Shown: positions 32,356 to 42,135, numbered from the stretch's first letter. The stretch: DNA of 64,000 bases from JAVBQG01 sp031549185 (GCA_031549185.1 JAVBQG010000001.1:1-64000), one strand, 5' to 3'. The notes: generated by a model from the letters alone, not told the origin. Numbers and translations are program-made.

Positions 32356-32532
32356 CCAAAAAAAAGAAAAAACACCCCCAATGCCTTGCCCTTTCTCTCT
32401 TCGAGCCCCTTTCAAGCGAGGTCCTGGATAACATGATTTTGCGTATGAGTCAATTGATAAAATCTGACTAATAAATTTCCCCTCCGGCCCTTGATGTATA
32501 ATTGACCCACCAAAAAAGGAGTTGACGTATAG

Positions 32533-33027
32533 ATGGAGTCCAGTCACGAGTTCGACTACGAGATCTGCAACAGCCGCATCAGGCCGCTGGCGGACGAGCT
32601 TGTCAAGAAATACGAAGAGTTGCGCCACATCGACGTGAGCAAAATTTTATTCGTCGTCAACCACAAGTCGGCGGGCAGCAAGAAGACCATCACTCTCGCG
32701 CGTACGTCGCGCGTGTCGGAGAAGTGGCGGGACGTCCTCTATCAGCTCGGCGCGTGTTCCTACTTTTATCTCGTCGAGTTCTACGCTAAGACGACTGCGT
32801 GCCTGGACGAAAACCAGATGATCGCCCTGATCTACCGCGAGCTGCGCCGCATCGGGCCGGAGGGGCAGATCGTCACGCCGGATATCCACGACTGGTGGCA
32901 GGTCCTGATGGGCCTCGGCCGCCACTGGTTCTACCCCGACTCGACCTGCCCCAATCTCCTCGACTCGAACGTCGACTGGAAAAAACTGATGGGCGACCAC
33001 TACGAAGCGCCGCGTTCGCCCGAATAA
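32533..33027 (+). CDS. Putative metallopeptidase-like protein with altered HExxH site
   Basis: The 164-residue protein resembles the putative phage/plasmid metallopeptidase family: an N-terminal helix (ICNSRIRPLADELVKKYEEL), DVSKILFVVNHKSAGSKKT, and a C-terminal part with LIYRELRRIGPEGQIVTPDI then HDWWQVLMGLG. In that family the helix usually reads YHELxHI; here both His of HExxH are Arg (YRELRRI). The Glu and the downstream HD are kept. It is probably catalytically inactive, or has another function. The gene lies between two repeat-rich spacers. A hairpin terminator follows. Confidence 0.55.
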   Translation: MESSHEFDYEICNSRIRPLADELVKKYEELRHIDVSKILFVVNHKSAGSKKTITLARTSRVSEKWRDVLYQLGACSYFYLVEFYAKTTACLDENQMIALIYRELRRIGPEGQIVTPDIHDWWQVLMGLGRHWFYPDSTCPNLLDSNVDWKKLMGDHYEAPRSPE

Positions 33028-33065
33028 GCAGATTCGTACCGAATCTTAGAAATTTTGAGATGATT

Positions 33066-33098
33066 GCGCGCCCGCTCTTGTGAAGAACGGGCGCTTTT
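33066..33098 (+). terminator. Rho-independent terminator
   Basis: GCGCCCG pairs with CGGGCGC around a loop containing CTCTTGTGAAGAA, and TTTTCTT follows. It lies about 40 bases after the metallopeptidase-like gene. Confidence 0.75.
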
Positions 33099-33224
33099 CT
33101 TATACTCTTACGGTAAAGAGGCGCCATTTTTCTTCCTTATATAATAGAAGGAAGAATGCAGAGGCCGTAGAAAACTCCCTCTTTTTCGGATCGTTTGACA
33201 AAAAATCGAAAGGGCGTGTCGCTC

Positions 33225-36200
33225 GTGCGTCTGACTGGTTCGCGTGCAGGAAAAAAATTGGCGTTTGTCTTCATCCCCCTTCTCGTTCTGTTCGCCCTCT
33301 TCTTCGGCGGTGTATTGCCCGCGCCGGGTGGGGTGACGCGCAACTTCGCGGTCAAAAGTTTTTCACCGCAGGGACTTGTCGACGGGCCGACCCAGATTCG
33401 CGTCGAATTCTCGTCCGACGCGGTCGCCAGCGGCGACGTCGGGCGAGATCTGAAGGCGGACGAGCTTCCGGTCGATTTTTCGCCCCCTCTCGCCGGCTAC
33501 GGCAAATGGCTCGATCCGTCCACGTTCGTCTACCAGCCGGCGAACGGCTTTCTCGCGCAGGCGACGGCCTATACGGTCACGATCGGCGAAAAGCTGAGCG
33601 ACATGGCGGGCAACAGGCTGAAGGGCAAGCGCGTCTTCGAGATGCGTACCAGCCCGCTCGCCTTTCGAGGCGCGCGGCAGGTCGACTTCGACACCGCGTC
33701 CGACTTCGTGGATTACGAGCTCTCCTTCTCTCTGCCGGTGAAGGCGTCGCGGCTGCAGGGCTTCCTGAGCGTGCGCGACGGGAAGGGGAAGGAGGTCCCC
33801 TTCTCCATGACCGGCGAGGCGCTCTCAGAGCGCATCGGGATCCGCGTGAAGGCGGGCGACGGTTCGCCCGTGACGGTGGCCGTCGAGAAGGGCATGACGG
33901 CGGAGAGCGGGCCGCTTGGCCTCGAGAAGACGCAGTCGTTCAAGCTCGACCGCGACCTTTCGCTCGTCGTGCGCAGGGCCACTACGCGGAGCGACCTCAG
34001 CGGCAGCTACATCGAGCTGGAGACCTCCGCGCCGCTTGACATCGCGAAGGCGCCCGGCTTTATCAAGCTATCGGGGACGGACAAGGTGACCGTCGAGGCC
34101 TCCTGGGGCAACGTAGCGCGCATCGGGGGCCCGTTCAAGCCGCGCGACCGCGTGACGCTGACGCTGCGCAAGGGGCTCCCCTCCGCGGGTGGGCCGGCGC
34201 TGGGAGAGGACTGGGAGCGCGCGTTCATCGTATCGGACATGGAGCCGGAAATTCGTTTCACGGCGCAGGGGCGTTTCATATCGCCGGCCGGCGAGCGCCT
34301 CCTTCTGCCGCTCCAGTCGGTCAACGTCGAGAAGGTGCGCGTCCGCGTGAACCGCGTCTACGACAACAATGTCGCCGTCGTCATGATCCGCGACTGGCCA
34401 TACTACCCCGAAGACCTCTCCGAAAGCGTATTCGACAAGACCTACACGGTTGGAGGCAAGCTGAACGAGAGCATCGAGCGGGCGATCGACCTGCGGAGCG
34501 CGGTCGCCGGCAGCAAGGGACTCTTCCTGATCCGGGCCGGCAACGTGGGAAGCTGGCAGGAGGCCTCTCACGTGATCAACATCACCGACATCGCGGGCTC
34601 GTTGCGGCTGGGGCCGGACAGCGCGCTTGCGTGGGCGACGTCGATTTCGAGCGGCAAACCACTGAAAGACGTCGAGGTGACGATCTGGTCCGCCAGTCAT
34701 CAACCGTTGGCAGAGGGCAAGACGAACGCGGACGGCGTCTGGGAGGTCAAGCGAAACGAGAGATGGAGCAGCACGCTTCGGCCTGATTTCGCCACGCTGC
34801 GGCTGGGCGACGACACCGCCGTGCTACGCCTCGACGACAACCTGTGGGATCGCTCGGGGCTCGACCTCACAGGGCGGCCGTACCCCGGCAAGGGCTATCA
34901 GGCACTCTGCTATGTTCCGCGGGGCGTTTTCCGCCCCGGCGAGCGCGTGCCGGTGCAGCTCCTCCTGCGCGACGAAAACTTGTCTCTCAAGGAGCCCTTC
35001 CCCGTGCAGGTCAAGGTATTCGCCCCCACGGGGCGCGAGTGGAAGACGTACGCGCCGATGCTCTCCGCCATGGGAATGGGCAGCGTCCTGATCCAGCTCT
35101 CCGAGGCGGCCCCGACCGGAACCTGGACTGCGGAGGTCCGCATTCCCGGCGACGAGCGCGCCATCGGACGCGTGCGCTTCGCCGTGGAGGACTTCGCCCC
35201 CCCGCGTATCAGCGTGAAGACCAGGGCGAATAAGAAGGACCTTGTCGCCGGCAGCGAGGGGACGCTTCGCATCGAGTCGCAATACCTCTTCGGCGCGCCG
35301 GCGGACGGCCTGCGCTACGAGACGGAGATGACATTTATTCCCCGGAAATACTCGCACAAGGATTGGCCGAATTTCGTCTTCGCCGACGACCGCGTGGCGT
35401 TCGAGCCGGAGTCGACGAGCATCGGCAACGGCAATCTCTCCGCAGAGGGGAAGGCCGACGTCAAATTCAGCGTGGAGACGATGGCGCCCCCCTCCGTGAT
35501 CGACGTCGCCCTGCGCACGGGCGTGATGGAGGACGGCGGGCGCTGGGTGTACGACACGACGACGATTCCCTACTATCCCTACCCGATCCTGCTGGGCATC
35601 CAAGGACCGCAGGGCACGCCATCGACGAACGAAAACCTGTCCTTCCGCCTTGCGGCGATCGACAAAAACGGCAAAACCACCGGCCTGAAGAGTGTCCTGA
35701 TGCAGACCTTCAAGGTGTCGCATCAGCCGCAGGTCTCGCGCCACGCGGGACAGACGGGTTTCGAAATGCAGGAGGAGCTCGTCCCTGTGGAGGAGAGAAA
35801 TGTCGCGCTGGCGAACGGCACGGCGAATGTCGAGGCGACCTTCAAATCGGGCGGCGAGTACGTCCTTGCCGTGGAGGACCCGAAGACGAAAGCGTCGGCG
35901 TCCTATCGCTTCTACGTCTACGATTCGTCGTGGACCACGGGAGACGCGCAGGCGACGCTCCCCGAGCGCCTCGATGTGACGCTCGACAAGGAACTGTACA
36001 AGCCTGGCGACAACGCGAAAATTCGCGTCCATGGCGCGTTCGACGGGACAGTGCTCCTGACCGTCGAGACGGACAGGGTCGTGCACAGCGCGACGGGGGC
36101 CGCGAAAGAGGGCGGAGCCGAATTCTCGTTCAAGGTGACGGAGGATATGTCGCCCAACGCCTGGGTCACCGCGCAGCTCGTGCGCCCCGCCGTGGAGGAA

Positions 36201-38639
36201 GAGGAGTGGAGCGGGCACAGGGCCTCGGGCGCGGTTCCGATCAGCATCGACTGCTCTCCGAGGCGGCTCGGGGTGGCGGTAACACTGCCCGAACAACTGA
36301 AACCGCGCGCCAAAAACGACTTCTCCCTGCAGTTGAAGGACGCCTCCGGCAGGGGCGTCGCGGGCGAGGTCTCGCTGATGCTGGTGGACGACGGCGTCCT
36401 GGCCTTGACCCGCTACGCAACGCCGAACCCCTTCGACTTCTACACCTCACGCCGCGCGCTCGGGATGTTTGCGTTCGACGTCTACGACCAATTGCTGCCC
36501 TTGTATCGGAAGGTGCCGCCGCTGCTCTCGCCCGGCGGGGGCGAGGGCGAGGATATGGAGATGGCGGCCCGTTACAAGGCTGAACTCTCTCCCGTGCGCG
36601 CAGATCGCTTCAAGATCCTCACGCTCTACAAGCGGGTGAAGACCGATGCGAACGGAAAAGCCAACTTCTCGTTCGTGCTGCCGGAGTTCTCCGGCCGCGC
36701 GCGCCTGATGGCGGTCGCCGCCTCCGCGAACGCTTTCGGAGGTTTCGAGAGTCGCTTTACGGTGGCGCGCGAGGTGGTGGCCGAGCTTTCGCTGCCGCGC
36801 GCGCTCGCCCCCGGCGATTCGTTCACGGCACAACTGCAGCTTTTCAACCGCTCCGCGACGTCGCAGGACGTGCGCTACGAACTTGCCCTGACCGGTCCGC
36901 TGCGGGCAAAGAAGAAATCGGCGGGGAGCGCGGCGCTTGCGCCCGGAGACCGTGGTGTCGCCCTGATCCCCATCGCGATGGTCGCCTCCGGCGACGCGGG
37001 CGTGGCTCGCGTCAAACTGACGACGCGCTATGCGGGCAAGGCGACTCTGCAGACGCTCGAGTTGCCCGTGCGCCCGCCCTACCCCCGCGTTTCCAAGACC
37101 GGCTCGCTGGTGCTGGAGGCGGGGAAATCCAGGAGGCTGGCGCTGCCTGGCGACTGGATGCCAGGCACGAGGCGTGGCGTCCTTTCGGCGTCCGGGATAC
37201 CGGTGGTACAGTTTGCCGACCTCGCGCGCTTCCTGGTCGAGTACCCTTACTACTGTCTCGAACAGACCGTCTCTTCCGGCTGGGCCCTTCTCGCGCAACC
37301 TCGACTGGTGCAGAACCTCGACCCGTCGCTCGCCACGCCGACGCAGATCTCGGCGGCCCTCGGGGAGCGGCTGCGCCGCATCCAGTCGTTGCAAATGTAC
37401 AGCGGCGCGTTCGCGAGCTGGCCGGGCGTCTTCAGCGGAGACGATTCGTACACGGCCTGGAACAGCGTCTATACGACCCACTTTCTCGTCGCCTGCGAGG
37501 GGGCCGGCGTCCCCCTGCCAGGAGACACGCTGAAATACGCGCGCAACTACCTGCAACAACTGATCGCAATTGCGCCCGACGCTACCGATGAGAGCCGCTT
37601 CGCCGCCGAACTCACCCTGCGGGCGTACGCCTGCTACGTTCTCTCCCTCGGCAAGGGGACGCCGCCGCTGGCCTGGATGAGCTATCTCAAGGACAACCTC
37701 TCCGCCATGACGCCCTCCGGCCGCATCATCCTTGCGGCGGCGTACGCGCACGTCGGACAGAAGGATTATGCGCGCGCGATGCTGGCGGAGAACGCGCCCT
37801 CGATCGACGCCTACAAGCCATCGCAGAGGGAGGGCCTGAATCTCGACTCGAACCTGCGGACGCTCGGGCTCCACCTGATGGCGTGGAACGAGATCGACCC
37901 GACGGCCCCGGCCGCCGCTTCTGCCGCGGCGAATATTTTGACGGCGCTGCGGGCGACGGAGCGGGTGACCACCCAGGAGGCGGCCTTTGCCCTCGCAAAC
38001 CTCGGCAACTTCTTCCTCTTCAACAAGGAGACCGGCAAGCCCAATTTTGCAGTGTCGCCGGTGCAGCTGCAGGCCGCTACGAGCGACGATGCCGTCTACA
38101 AGGCGCAGCTCCCCGACGGTCTGGCGACAGTGACGCTGTCGAACAAGGGCGACGGCAGGGGCTTTGTCTCCTGGAGCGTCGACGGCGTCCCCCTGAAGCC
38201 CCCGGCCCCCGAGGACGCGGGGCTGCGCGCCAGGGTGCAGTACAGCGATTCGAAGGGCAACCCGACTAAGCTAGACTCGATTGCCCGCGGGCAGAAGGTC
38301 GTCGGAACGATCACCCTCGACCCGATCGGCGGCGCATCGCGCAACATCGTCGTGAGCCTCCCGCTCGCCGGCGGCTTGGAGATCGAAAATCCACGCCTGA
38401 TGGATAACGCCTCCGACGCGTCGACCGAGAGGAGTGGCGTGCGGCAGGAGATGCGGGACGACCGCCTGCTCCTCTTTATCGATTCGCTGAATGGGCCGTT
38501 CGTGTGGAAATTCGCCATGCGCGCCGTGACGCCCGGCACGTTCGCCCTGCCCCCCATTTCGGCGGAGGGCATGTACTCCCCCGGCGTGAGGAGCATCACG
38601 GGTTCGGCCCAGGTCACGATCTTGCCGGCGGGAAAATAA
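33225..38639 (+). CDS. Bacterial alpha-2-macroglobulin (YfhM type)
   Basis: I prefer the GTG at 33225 (AAAGGG 10 bases upstream); a TTG at 33195 would add 10 residues. The ~1,804-residue protein has an N-terminal membrane segment (LAFVFIPLLVLFALFF), a series of macroglobulin domains (MG1/MG2, with YQALCYVPRGVFRPGERVPV typical of MG2/MG3), the A2M region (FSFVLPEFSGRARLMAVAAS) and the thioester motif CLEQ at about residues 1344-1347 (YPYYCLEQTVSSGW). It would trap proteases in the periplasm. No lipobox Cys is seen, unlike E. coli YfhM. PBP1C follows at once, the classic partner. Confidence 0.93.
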   Translation: MRLTGSRAGKKLAFVFIPLLVLFALFFGGVLPAPGGVTRNFAVKSFSPQGLVDGPTQIRVEFSSDAVASGDVGRDLKADELPVDFSPPLAGYGKWLDPSTFVYQPANGFLAQATAYTVTIGEKLSDMAGNRLKGKRVFEMRTSPLAFRGARQVDFDTASDFVDYELSFSLPVKASRLQGFLSVRDGKGKEVPFSMTGEALSERIGIRVKAGDGSPVTVAVEKGMTAESGPLGLEKTQSFKLDRDLSLVVRRATTRSDLSGSYIELETSAPLDIAKAPGFIKLSGTDKVTVEASWGNVARIGGPFKPRDRVTLTLRKGLPSAGGPALGEDWERAFIVSDMEPEIRFTAQGRFISPAGERLLLPLQSVNVEKVRVRVNRVYDNNVAVVMIRDWPYYPEDLSESVFDKTYTVGGKLNESIERAIDLRSAVAGSKGLFLIRAGNVGSWQEASHVINITDIAGSLRLGPDSALAWATSISSGKPLKDVEVTIWSASHQPLAEGKTNADGVWEVKRNERWSSTLRPDFATLRLGDDTAVLRLDDNLWDRSGLDLTGRPYPGKGYQALCYVPRGVFRPGERVPVQLLLRDENLSLKEPFPVQVKVFAPTGREWKTYAPMLSAMGMGSVLIQLSEAAPTGTWTAEVRIPGDERAIGRVRFAVEDFAPPRISVKTRANKKDLVAGSEGTLRIESQYLFGAPADGLRYETEMTFIPRKYSHKDWPNFVFADDRVAFEPESTSIGNGNLSAEGKADVKFSVETMAPPSVIDVALRTGVMEDGGRWVYDTTTIPYYPYPILLGIQGPQGTPSTNENLSFRLAAIDKNGKTTGLKSVLMQTFKVSHQPQVSRHAGQTGFEMQEELVPVEERNVALANGTANVEATFKSGGEYVLAVEDPKTKASASYRFYVYDSSWTTGDAQATLPERLDVTLDKELYKPGDNAKIRVHGAFDGTVLLTVETDRVVHSATGAAKEGGAEFSFKVTEDMSPNAWVTAQLVRPAVEEEEWSGHRASGAVPISIDCSPRRLGVAVTLPEQLKPRAKNDFSLQLKDASGRGVAGEVSLMLVDDGVLALTRYATPNPFDFYTSRRALGMFAFDVYDQLLPLYRKVPPLLSPGGGEGEDMEMAARYKAELSPVRADRFKILTLYKRVKTDANGKANFSFVLPEFSGRARLMAVAASANAFGGFESRFTVAREVVAELSLPRALAPGDSFTAQLQLFNRSATSQDVRYELALTGPLRAKKKSAGSAALAPGDRGVALIPIAMVASGDAGVARVKLTTRYAGKATLQTLELPVRPPYPRVSKTGSLVLEAGKSRRLALPGDWMPGTRRGVLSASGIPVVQFADLARFLVEYPYYCLEQTVSSGWALLAQPRLVQNLDPSLATPTQISAALGERLRRIQSLQMYSGAFASWPGVFSGDDSYTAWNSVYTTHFLVACEGAGVPLPGDTLKYARNYLQQLIAIAPDATDESRFAAELTLRAYACYVLSLGKGTPPLAWMSYLKDNLSAMTPSGRIILAAAYAHVGQKDYARAMLAENAPSIDAYKPSQREGLNLDSNLRTLGLHLMAWNEIDPTAPAAASAAANILTALRATERVTTQEAAFALANLGNFFLFNKETGKPNFAVSPVQLQAATSDDAVYKAQLPDGLATVTLSNKGDGRGFVSWSVDGVPLKPPAPEDAGLRARVQYSDSKGNPTKLDSIARGQKVVGTITLDPIGGASRNIVVSLPLAGGLEIENPRLMDNASDASTERSGVRQEMRDDRLLLFIDSLNGPFVWKFAMRAVTPGTFALPPISAEGMYSPGVRSITGSAQVTILPAGK

Positions 38640-38642
38640 CGC

Positions 38643-40925
38643 GTGGCAACGAATCGTAAAAAAGCTTCCCGTTCGCTTTCGAGCAAAGGCAGACGTATCT
38701 TGTTTCTATCGTGCGTCTGCCTTTGCCTTTTGGCGGGAGCGGGCCTCTCTTTCCTGCCCCCGTTATCCGATTCAGTCCTGCGCTACAGGGCCTCCACGTC
38801 CGTTTACGATGCGCCCGGCAACCTGATGTACGCGACCCTCTCGCAGAACGACGAGTGGTGTATTCCGGTGTCGATCGACAAGATGGGCAAGTGGACCCCG
38901 GCCGTGGCGATCGGGGTCGAGGACCGGCGCTTCTACAGCCACGGCGGTGTGGATCTCTTCGCCATTCTGCGCGCGGCCTATCAAAATGCGCGCCTTGGAA
39001 GGGTAAGGTCGGGCGCCTCGACAATTGCGGCACAGGTCGTGCGGATCGCCAACCCCCGTCCTCGGACCGTGCGGACGAAGCTGCTCGAATTCTGGGGTGC
39101 ATGGCAACTGGAGGCACAGCTGGAGAAGGAGGCCATCCTGGAGCTTTACCTCAACAGGGCGCCCTTCGGGGGGAATCTCCGCGGCGTCGAAGCGGCTTCT
39201 CGTGCATACTTTAACAAACCGGCAAGTGCCCTCTCGCTCGCCGAGAGCACGCTCTTGATAGGCCTTCTGCGCGCGCCGAGCAGGCTACGCCCCGACCGCT
39301 ATCCTCTGAAGGCCAAAGAGCTGCGCGACCAGCTGCTCGCACAGTTGGAGAGAAACGGCGTTATTTCCAGGGAATACGCCGAGAAGGCCCGTTTGGAGCC
39401 CATGAAGGCGGCACGGTATCCGATGCCGCGGCGCTCCGTGCTGGCAGCGAAACGTGCGACGCGGGAAAACCTCCCCGGCGTCCGTATCGACTCCTCCATC
39501 GATCCCGGCGCACAGCTGGCGCTCGAGCGCAATCTGGAGCAGGCGCTCGTCTCTCTGCCCCACGACGTTACGGCGGCAGGGATCGTGGTCGATCACGCGA
39601 AAAGGAGAGTCGTTGCCTACGTGGGAAACGCGCGCTACGACTCGGACTCGCCCGCTTCGCAGGTCGACTGCGCGGATGCCCCTCGCTCCCCCGGGTCGAC
39701 CCTGAAGCCGTTTGTTTACGCCGCCTCCTTTGCCGAGGGGCTGCGGACGCCGGCCACCCTGCTCGCCGATACGCCGGTCGCTTTTCGCGGCAGCGCTCCG
39801 CGCAACTACGACCTCACCTACCGAGGGCCCGTCAGCACACGCCTCGCGCTCGCGCTTTCGTTGAATGCCCCTGCCGTTCGAGTCCTGCGGGAGGTCGGTT
39901 ATGCAAAAGTGCTGGATCTCTACAGGCGACTCGGTTTTTCCTATATCAACAAAAACAGCGTCCACTACGTGGACTCCCTTGTGCTGGGAGGGTGTGAGGT
40001 GAGCCTTTCTCAACTAGCCGCCGCCTACGCGACGCTCGCAAGCGGGGGCAGGTACGCCGAGCTTCGCTGGACTCAAACGCTCCCCTCCGAGGAGCGAGCT
40101 CTCTTTTCGGCGGAAGTTTCATTTATGACCATCGATATTTTGCGGGACGAGCGGAGGCTTGTCCCTCTCTATCAACAGATCTTCGGGCAGGAGGGACGGG
40201 CGGTTGCGTTCAAGACGGGAACTTCCTATGGGGCGCGTGATGCCTGGACAGCCGGCTGCACTTCCAACCTTACCATCGTCGTCTGGTTAGGGGATCCCAG
40301 CGGCAAACCGCACCCCCAACTCGTAGGGCTTGAACTGGCTGCGCCCGTTGCGTTGAAAATCATGCACGAACTCGCGAAGGAGGGCAACGCGAAAAGCCCT
40401 ATTCCCAGGGGAATCTACACGCGGAGGGTCTGCGCCCTCTCGGGAGGATTGCCCTCGGAAGTCTGTCCTCATACGATTGACGATTACGCGATCAAAGACG
40501 TCTCCGCGCAGGCAATCTGCGGGTTGCACAAACTCAGGGAGGGGCGTCTTGTGACTCTCTGGCCGGAAGAGTTGAAGCAGTGGGTTCAAATCCGCGAGAG
40601 AAACGATCCTGCGGAGGCACCCGTAAAAAGTGTTCGCATTACGAGACCCTTAAATGGGAGCAAGATGCCTCTTGCGGCCGAGGCCAAAAGTTTGCGGCTG
40701 TTTCTTTCCGCAGAGAGCGGAGAAGAGCAATACTGGTATCTGGATGGCCAGTTTGTACAACGGAGCAACGGAGACGGAATTTTTGTCGATGCACAACGGG
40801 GGCGCCATAAGCTGAGCGTTCTCTCCGGAGAGGAAAGCGACTCGATCGAATTTGAGATCGTAGCTCAGGGAAACACAAGAAAAGAGAAGGCGACCATCGC
40901 GCCCATTTTGAATGACGAACGCTAG
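38643..40925 (+). CDS. pbpC: Penicillin-binding protein 1C
   Basis: The 760-residue protein starts at a GTG 3 bases past the macroglobulin stop. It has one transmembrane helix (~19-40), a GT51 glycosyltransferase domain (VEDRRFYSHGGVD with E93/D94, then RSGASTIAAQVVR), a transpeptidase domain with S352-T-L-K355, a SLN triad element in LSLNAPAVR and K524-T-G, and a C-terminal BiPBP_C beta domain. The PbpC/macroglobulin pair is thought to repair peptidoglycan where an attacker has breached the outer membrane. All catalytic motifs are intact. Confidence 0.95.
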   Translation: MATNRKKASRSLSSKGRRILFLSCVCLCLLAGAGLSFLPPLSDSVLRYRASTSVYDAPGNLMYATLSQNDEWCIPVSIDKMGKWTPAVAIGVEDRRFYSHGGVDLFAILRAAYQNARLGRVRSGASTIAAQVVRIANPRPRTVRTKLLEFWGAWQLEAQLEKEAILELYLNRAPFGGNLRGVEAASRAYFNKPASALSLAESTLLIGLLRAPSRLRPDRYPLKAKELRDQLLAQLERNGVISREYAEKARLEPMKAARYPMPRRSVLAAKRATRENLPGVRIDSSIDPGAQLALERNLEQALVSLPHDVTAAGIVVDHAKRRVVAYVGNARYDSDSPASQVDCADAPRSPGSTLKPFVYAASFAEGLRTPATLLADTPVAFRGSAPRNYDLTYRGPVSTRLALALSLNAPAVRVLREVGYAKVLDLYRRLGFSYINKNSVHYVDSLVLGGCEVSLSQLAAAYATLASGGRYAELRWTQTLPSEERALFSAEVSFMTIDILRDERRLVPLYQQIFGQEGRAVAFKTGTSYGARDAWTAGCTSNLTIVVWLGDPSGKPHPQLVGLELAAPVALKIMHELAKEGNAKSPIPRGIYTRRVCALSGGLPSEVCPHTIDDYAIKDVSAQAICGLHKLREGRLVTLWPEELKQWVQIRERNDPAEAPVKSVRITRPLNGSKMPLAAEAKSLRLFLSAESGEEQYWYLDGQFVQRSNGDGIFVDAQRGRHKLSVLSGEESDSIEFEIVAQGNTRKEKATIAPILNDER

Positions 40926-40935
40926 GAAGTCCACA

Positions 40936-40951
40936 TGTTTCATGTGAAACA
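40936..40951. promoter_or_regulatory. parS-like centromere site 1
   Basis: TGTTTCATGTGAAACA differs from the bacterial parS consensus TGTTTCACGTGAAACA at one central position and is almost perfectly palindromic. It lies between the convergent pbpC and yigZ genes, about 1.2 kb from the parB gene end. Confidence 0.7.
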
Positions 40952-40978
40952 GAGGGGCTCTATTTCCCGGAGAATAAG

Positions 40979-41635
40979 TTATCGATCGGAAAGAGGACGT
41001 ATCGTGTAGGTGAAATTGGTTTTACTCGTGTTGATCGAATCCAGCTCTTTTTTTAAGATGACAAGAAGAGAATTGGGAACGACCGCGCGCCCTGAAATTT
41101 CTTCCGTGAAATCCGTTTGAAGTAACGCGTGATCAATGGAAGCTCTCTCCAGTTTTGTGAGTAAAATATTATAGAGGTCGTATGTGCAGGCAAAAGAGAA
41201 AAGGGACGACGGTTCTTCGATCACAATTTTGCTATTTTCGACCGCTAGCAGTGTCGTGTCTCCGTATGCAGCAATCAGACCTTTGACGCCGAGCTTAACC
41301 CCACCGTAATATCGGGTTACCACCGCCAAAATGTTTTCCAGCGCATGTTTTTTTAGTGCCCCAAGGATGGGGCGCCCCGCCGTCCCAGAAGGCTCTCCCG
41401 CATCGGAGGAGTGTTCGAGAATTGGTTCCCCCGCAAATCGATATGCCCAGCAATAGTGGGATGCTTTGGGGTAAAGGGTGGCAATTTGTTTCAATTCAAA
41501 ATCTACTTCGTCCCGGTTTTTTACCTTGCGGAGCGAACCGATAAAACGGGACCGTTGTATCGACATTTCCCGGTCGATACTTTTTTCGATCGTGTAGTAT
41601 TGTCCCGGCAACAAATTGTTTTCGATCAACGCCAT
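40979..41635 (-). CDS. YigZ/IMPACT (UPF0029) family protein
   Basis: The start at 41635 (MALIENNLLPGQYYTIEKSI) overlaps the end of the HIT gene; the longer frame is only HIT-gene antisense of frame. The 218-residue protein has the two UPF0029 parts: an N-terminal domain with SRFIGSLRKVKNRDEVDFEL, ASHYCWAYRFAGEP, DAGEPSGTAGRPIL and VTRYYGGVKLGVKGLIAAYG, then an EF-G-like C-terminal domain. Function in bacteria is unclear; homologues affect translation. It is last in the parA-parB-HIT operon. Confidence 0.9.
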   Translation of the reverse strand: MALIENNLLPGQYYTIEKSIDREMSIQRSRFIGSLRKVKNRDEVDFELKQIATLYPKASHYCWAYRFAGEPILEHSSDAGEPSGTAGRPILGALKKHALENILAVVTRYYGGVKLGVKGLIAAYGDTTLLAVENSKIVIEEPSSLFSFACTYDLYNILLTKLERASIDHALLQTDFTEEISGRAVVPNSLLVILKKELDSINTSKTNFTYTIRPLSDR

Positions 41636-42120
41636 GCTTTTAAAAGTCGGTTGTATGTTTTTGAGAGAGCTTCTGGAAGAACTTTCGTTTCCGCTGTGAC
41701 GGTCATAAAATTCGTGTCGCCGTTCCATCTGGGGACGACGTGCAAATGCAGATGGGAATCCACGCCCGCGCCCGCTACTTTTCCAATGTTCATCCCGAGG
41801 TTGAATCCATCCGCACGCATAATCGCCTTCAGTACATCTGTGGCTTTTTGCGAGAAAGAAAACATCTCGCTATATTCATCCGAAAGAAGATCCGAAAAAT
41901 TTGCCGTATGTCGATAAGGGACGATCATAAGATGCCCCGAGCTATATGGGAATCTGTTCATCAAAACAAATGAGAATGTTCCACGTGCAACAACCAGGTT
42001 TTCTTCATCGTTCTTCTCTGCGATGTACGCACAGAAAAAGCAGTCGTCTTTCTTCGGAGCGCTTGCATTCGAAGCGGCGTTGATGTAACCCATCCTCCAT
42101 GGAGCGCGAATGACTTCCAT
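41626..42120 (-). CDS. HIT-family nucleotide hydrolase/phosphorylase
   Basis: The 164-residue protein has the histidine triad HLHLHVV at residues 123-129 and a CFFC pair near residues 27-30, like the Ap4A-phosphorylase-type branch. FNLGMNIGKVAGAGVDSHLH is the signature run-in. HIT proteins act on nucleoside phosphates or dinucleoside polyphosphates. The gene follows parB after 15 bases and overlaps the yigZ start. Confidence 0.92.
   Translation of the reverse strand: MEVIRAPWRMGYINAASNASAPKKDDCFFCAYIAEKNDEENLVVARGTFSFVLMNRFPYSSGHLMIVPYRHTANFSDLLSDEYSEMFSFSQKATDVLKAIMRADGFNLGMNIGKVAGAGVDSHLHLHVVPRWNGDTNFMTVTAETKVLPEALSKTYNRLLKAWR
41978..41993. promoter_or_regulatory. parS-like site 2, inside the HIT gene
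   Basis: TGTTCCACGTGCAACA differs from the parS consensus at two symmetric positions and is itself a good palindrome (TGTTNCACGTGNAACA). Intragenic parS sites near parAB are common. Confidence 0.55.
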
Positions 42121-42135
42121 TTGATTCAGCTCCTT

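Noticed and set aside
40575..40600. tRNA T-arm-like GGGTTCAAATCC
   Set aside because: It lies within the pbpC coding frame and no acceptor stem, D-arm or anticodon arm can be drawn around it. A similar GTTCGAATCCCC in the GNAT gene (about 6347) fails for the same reason.
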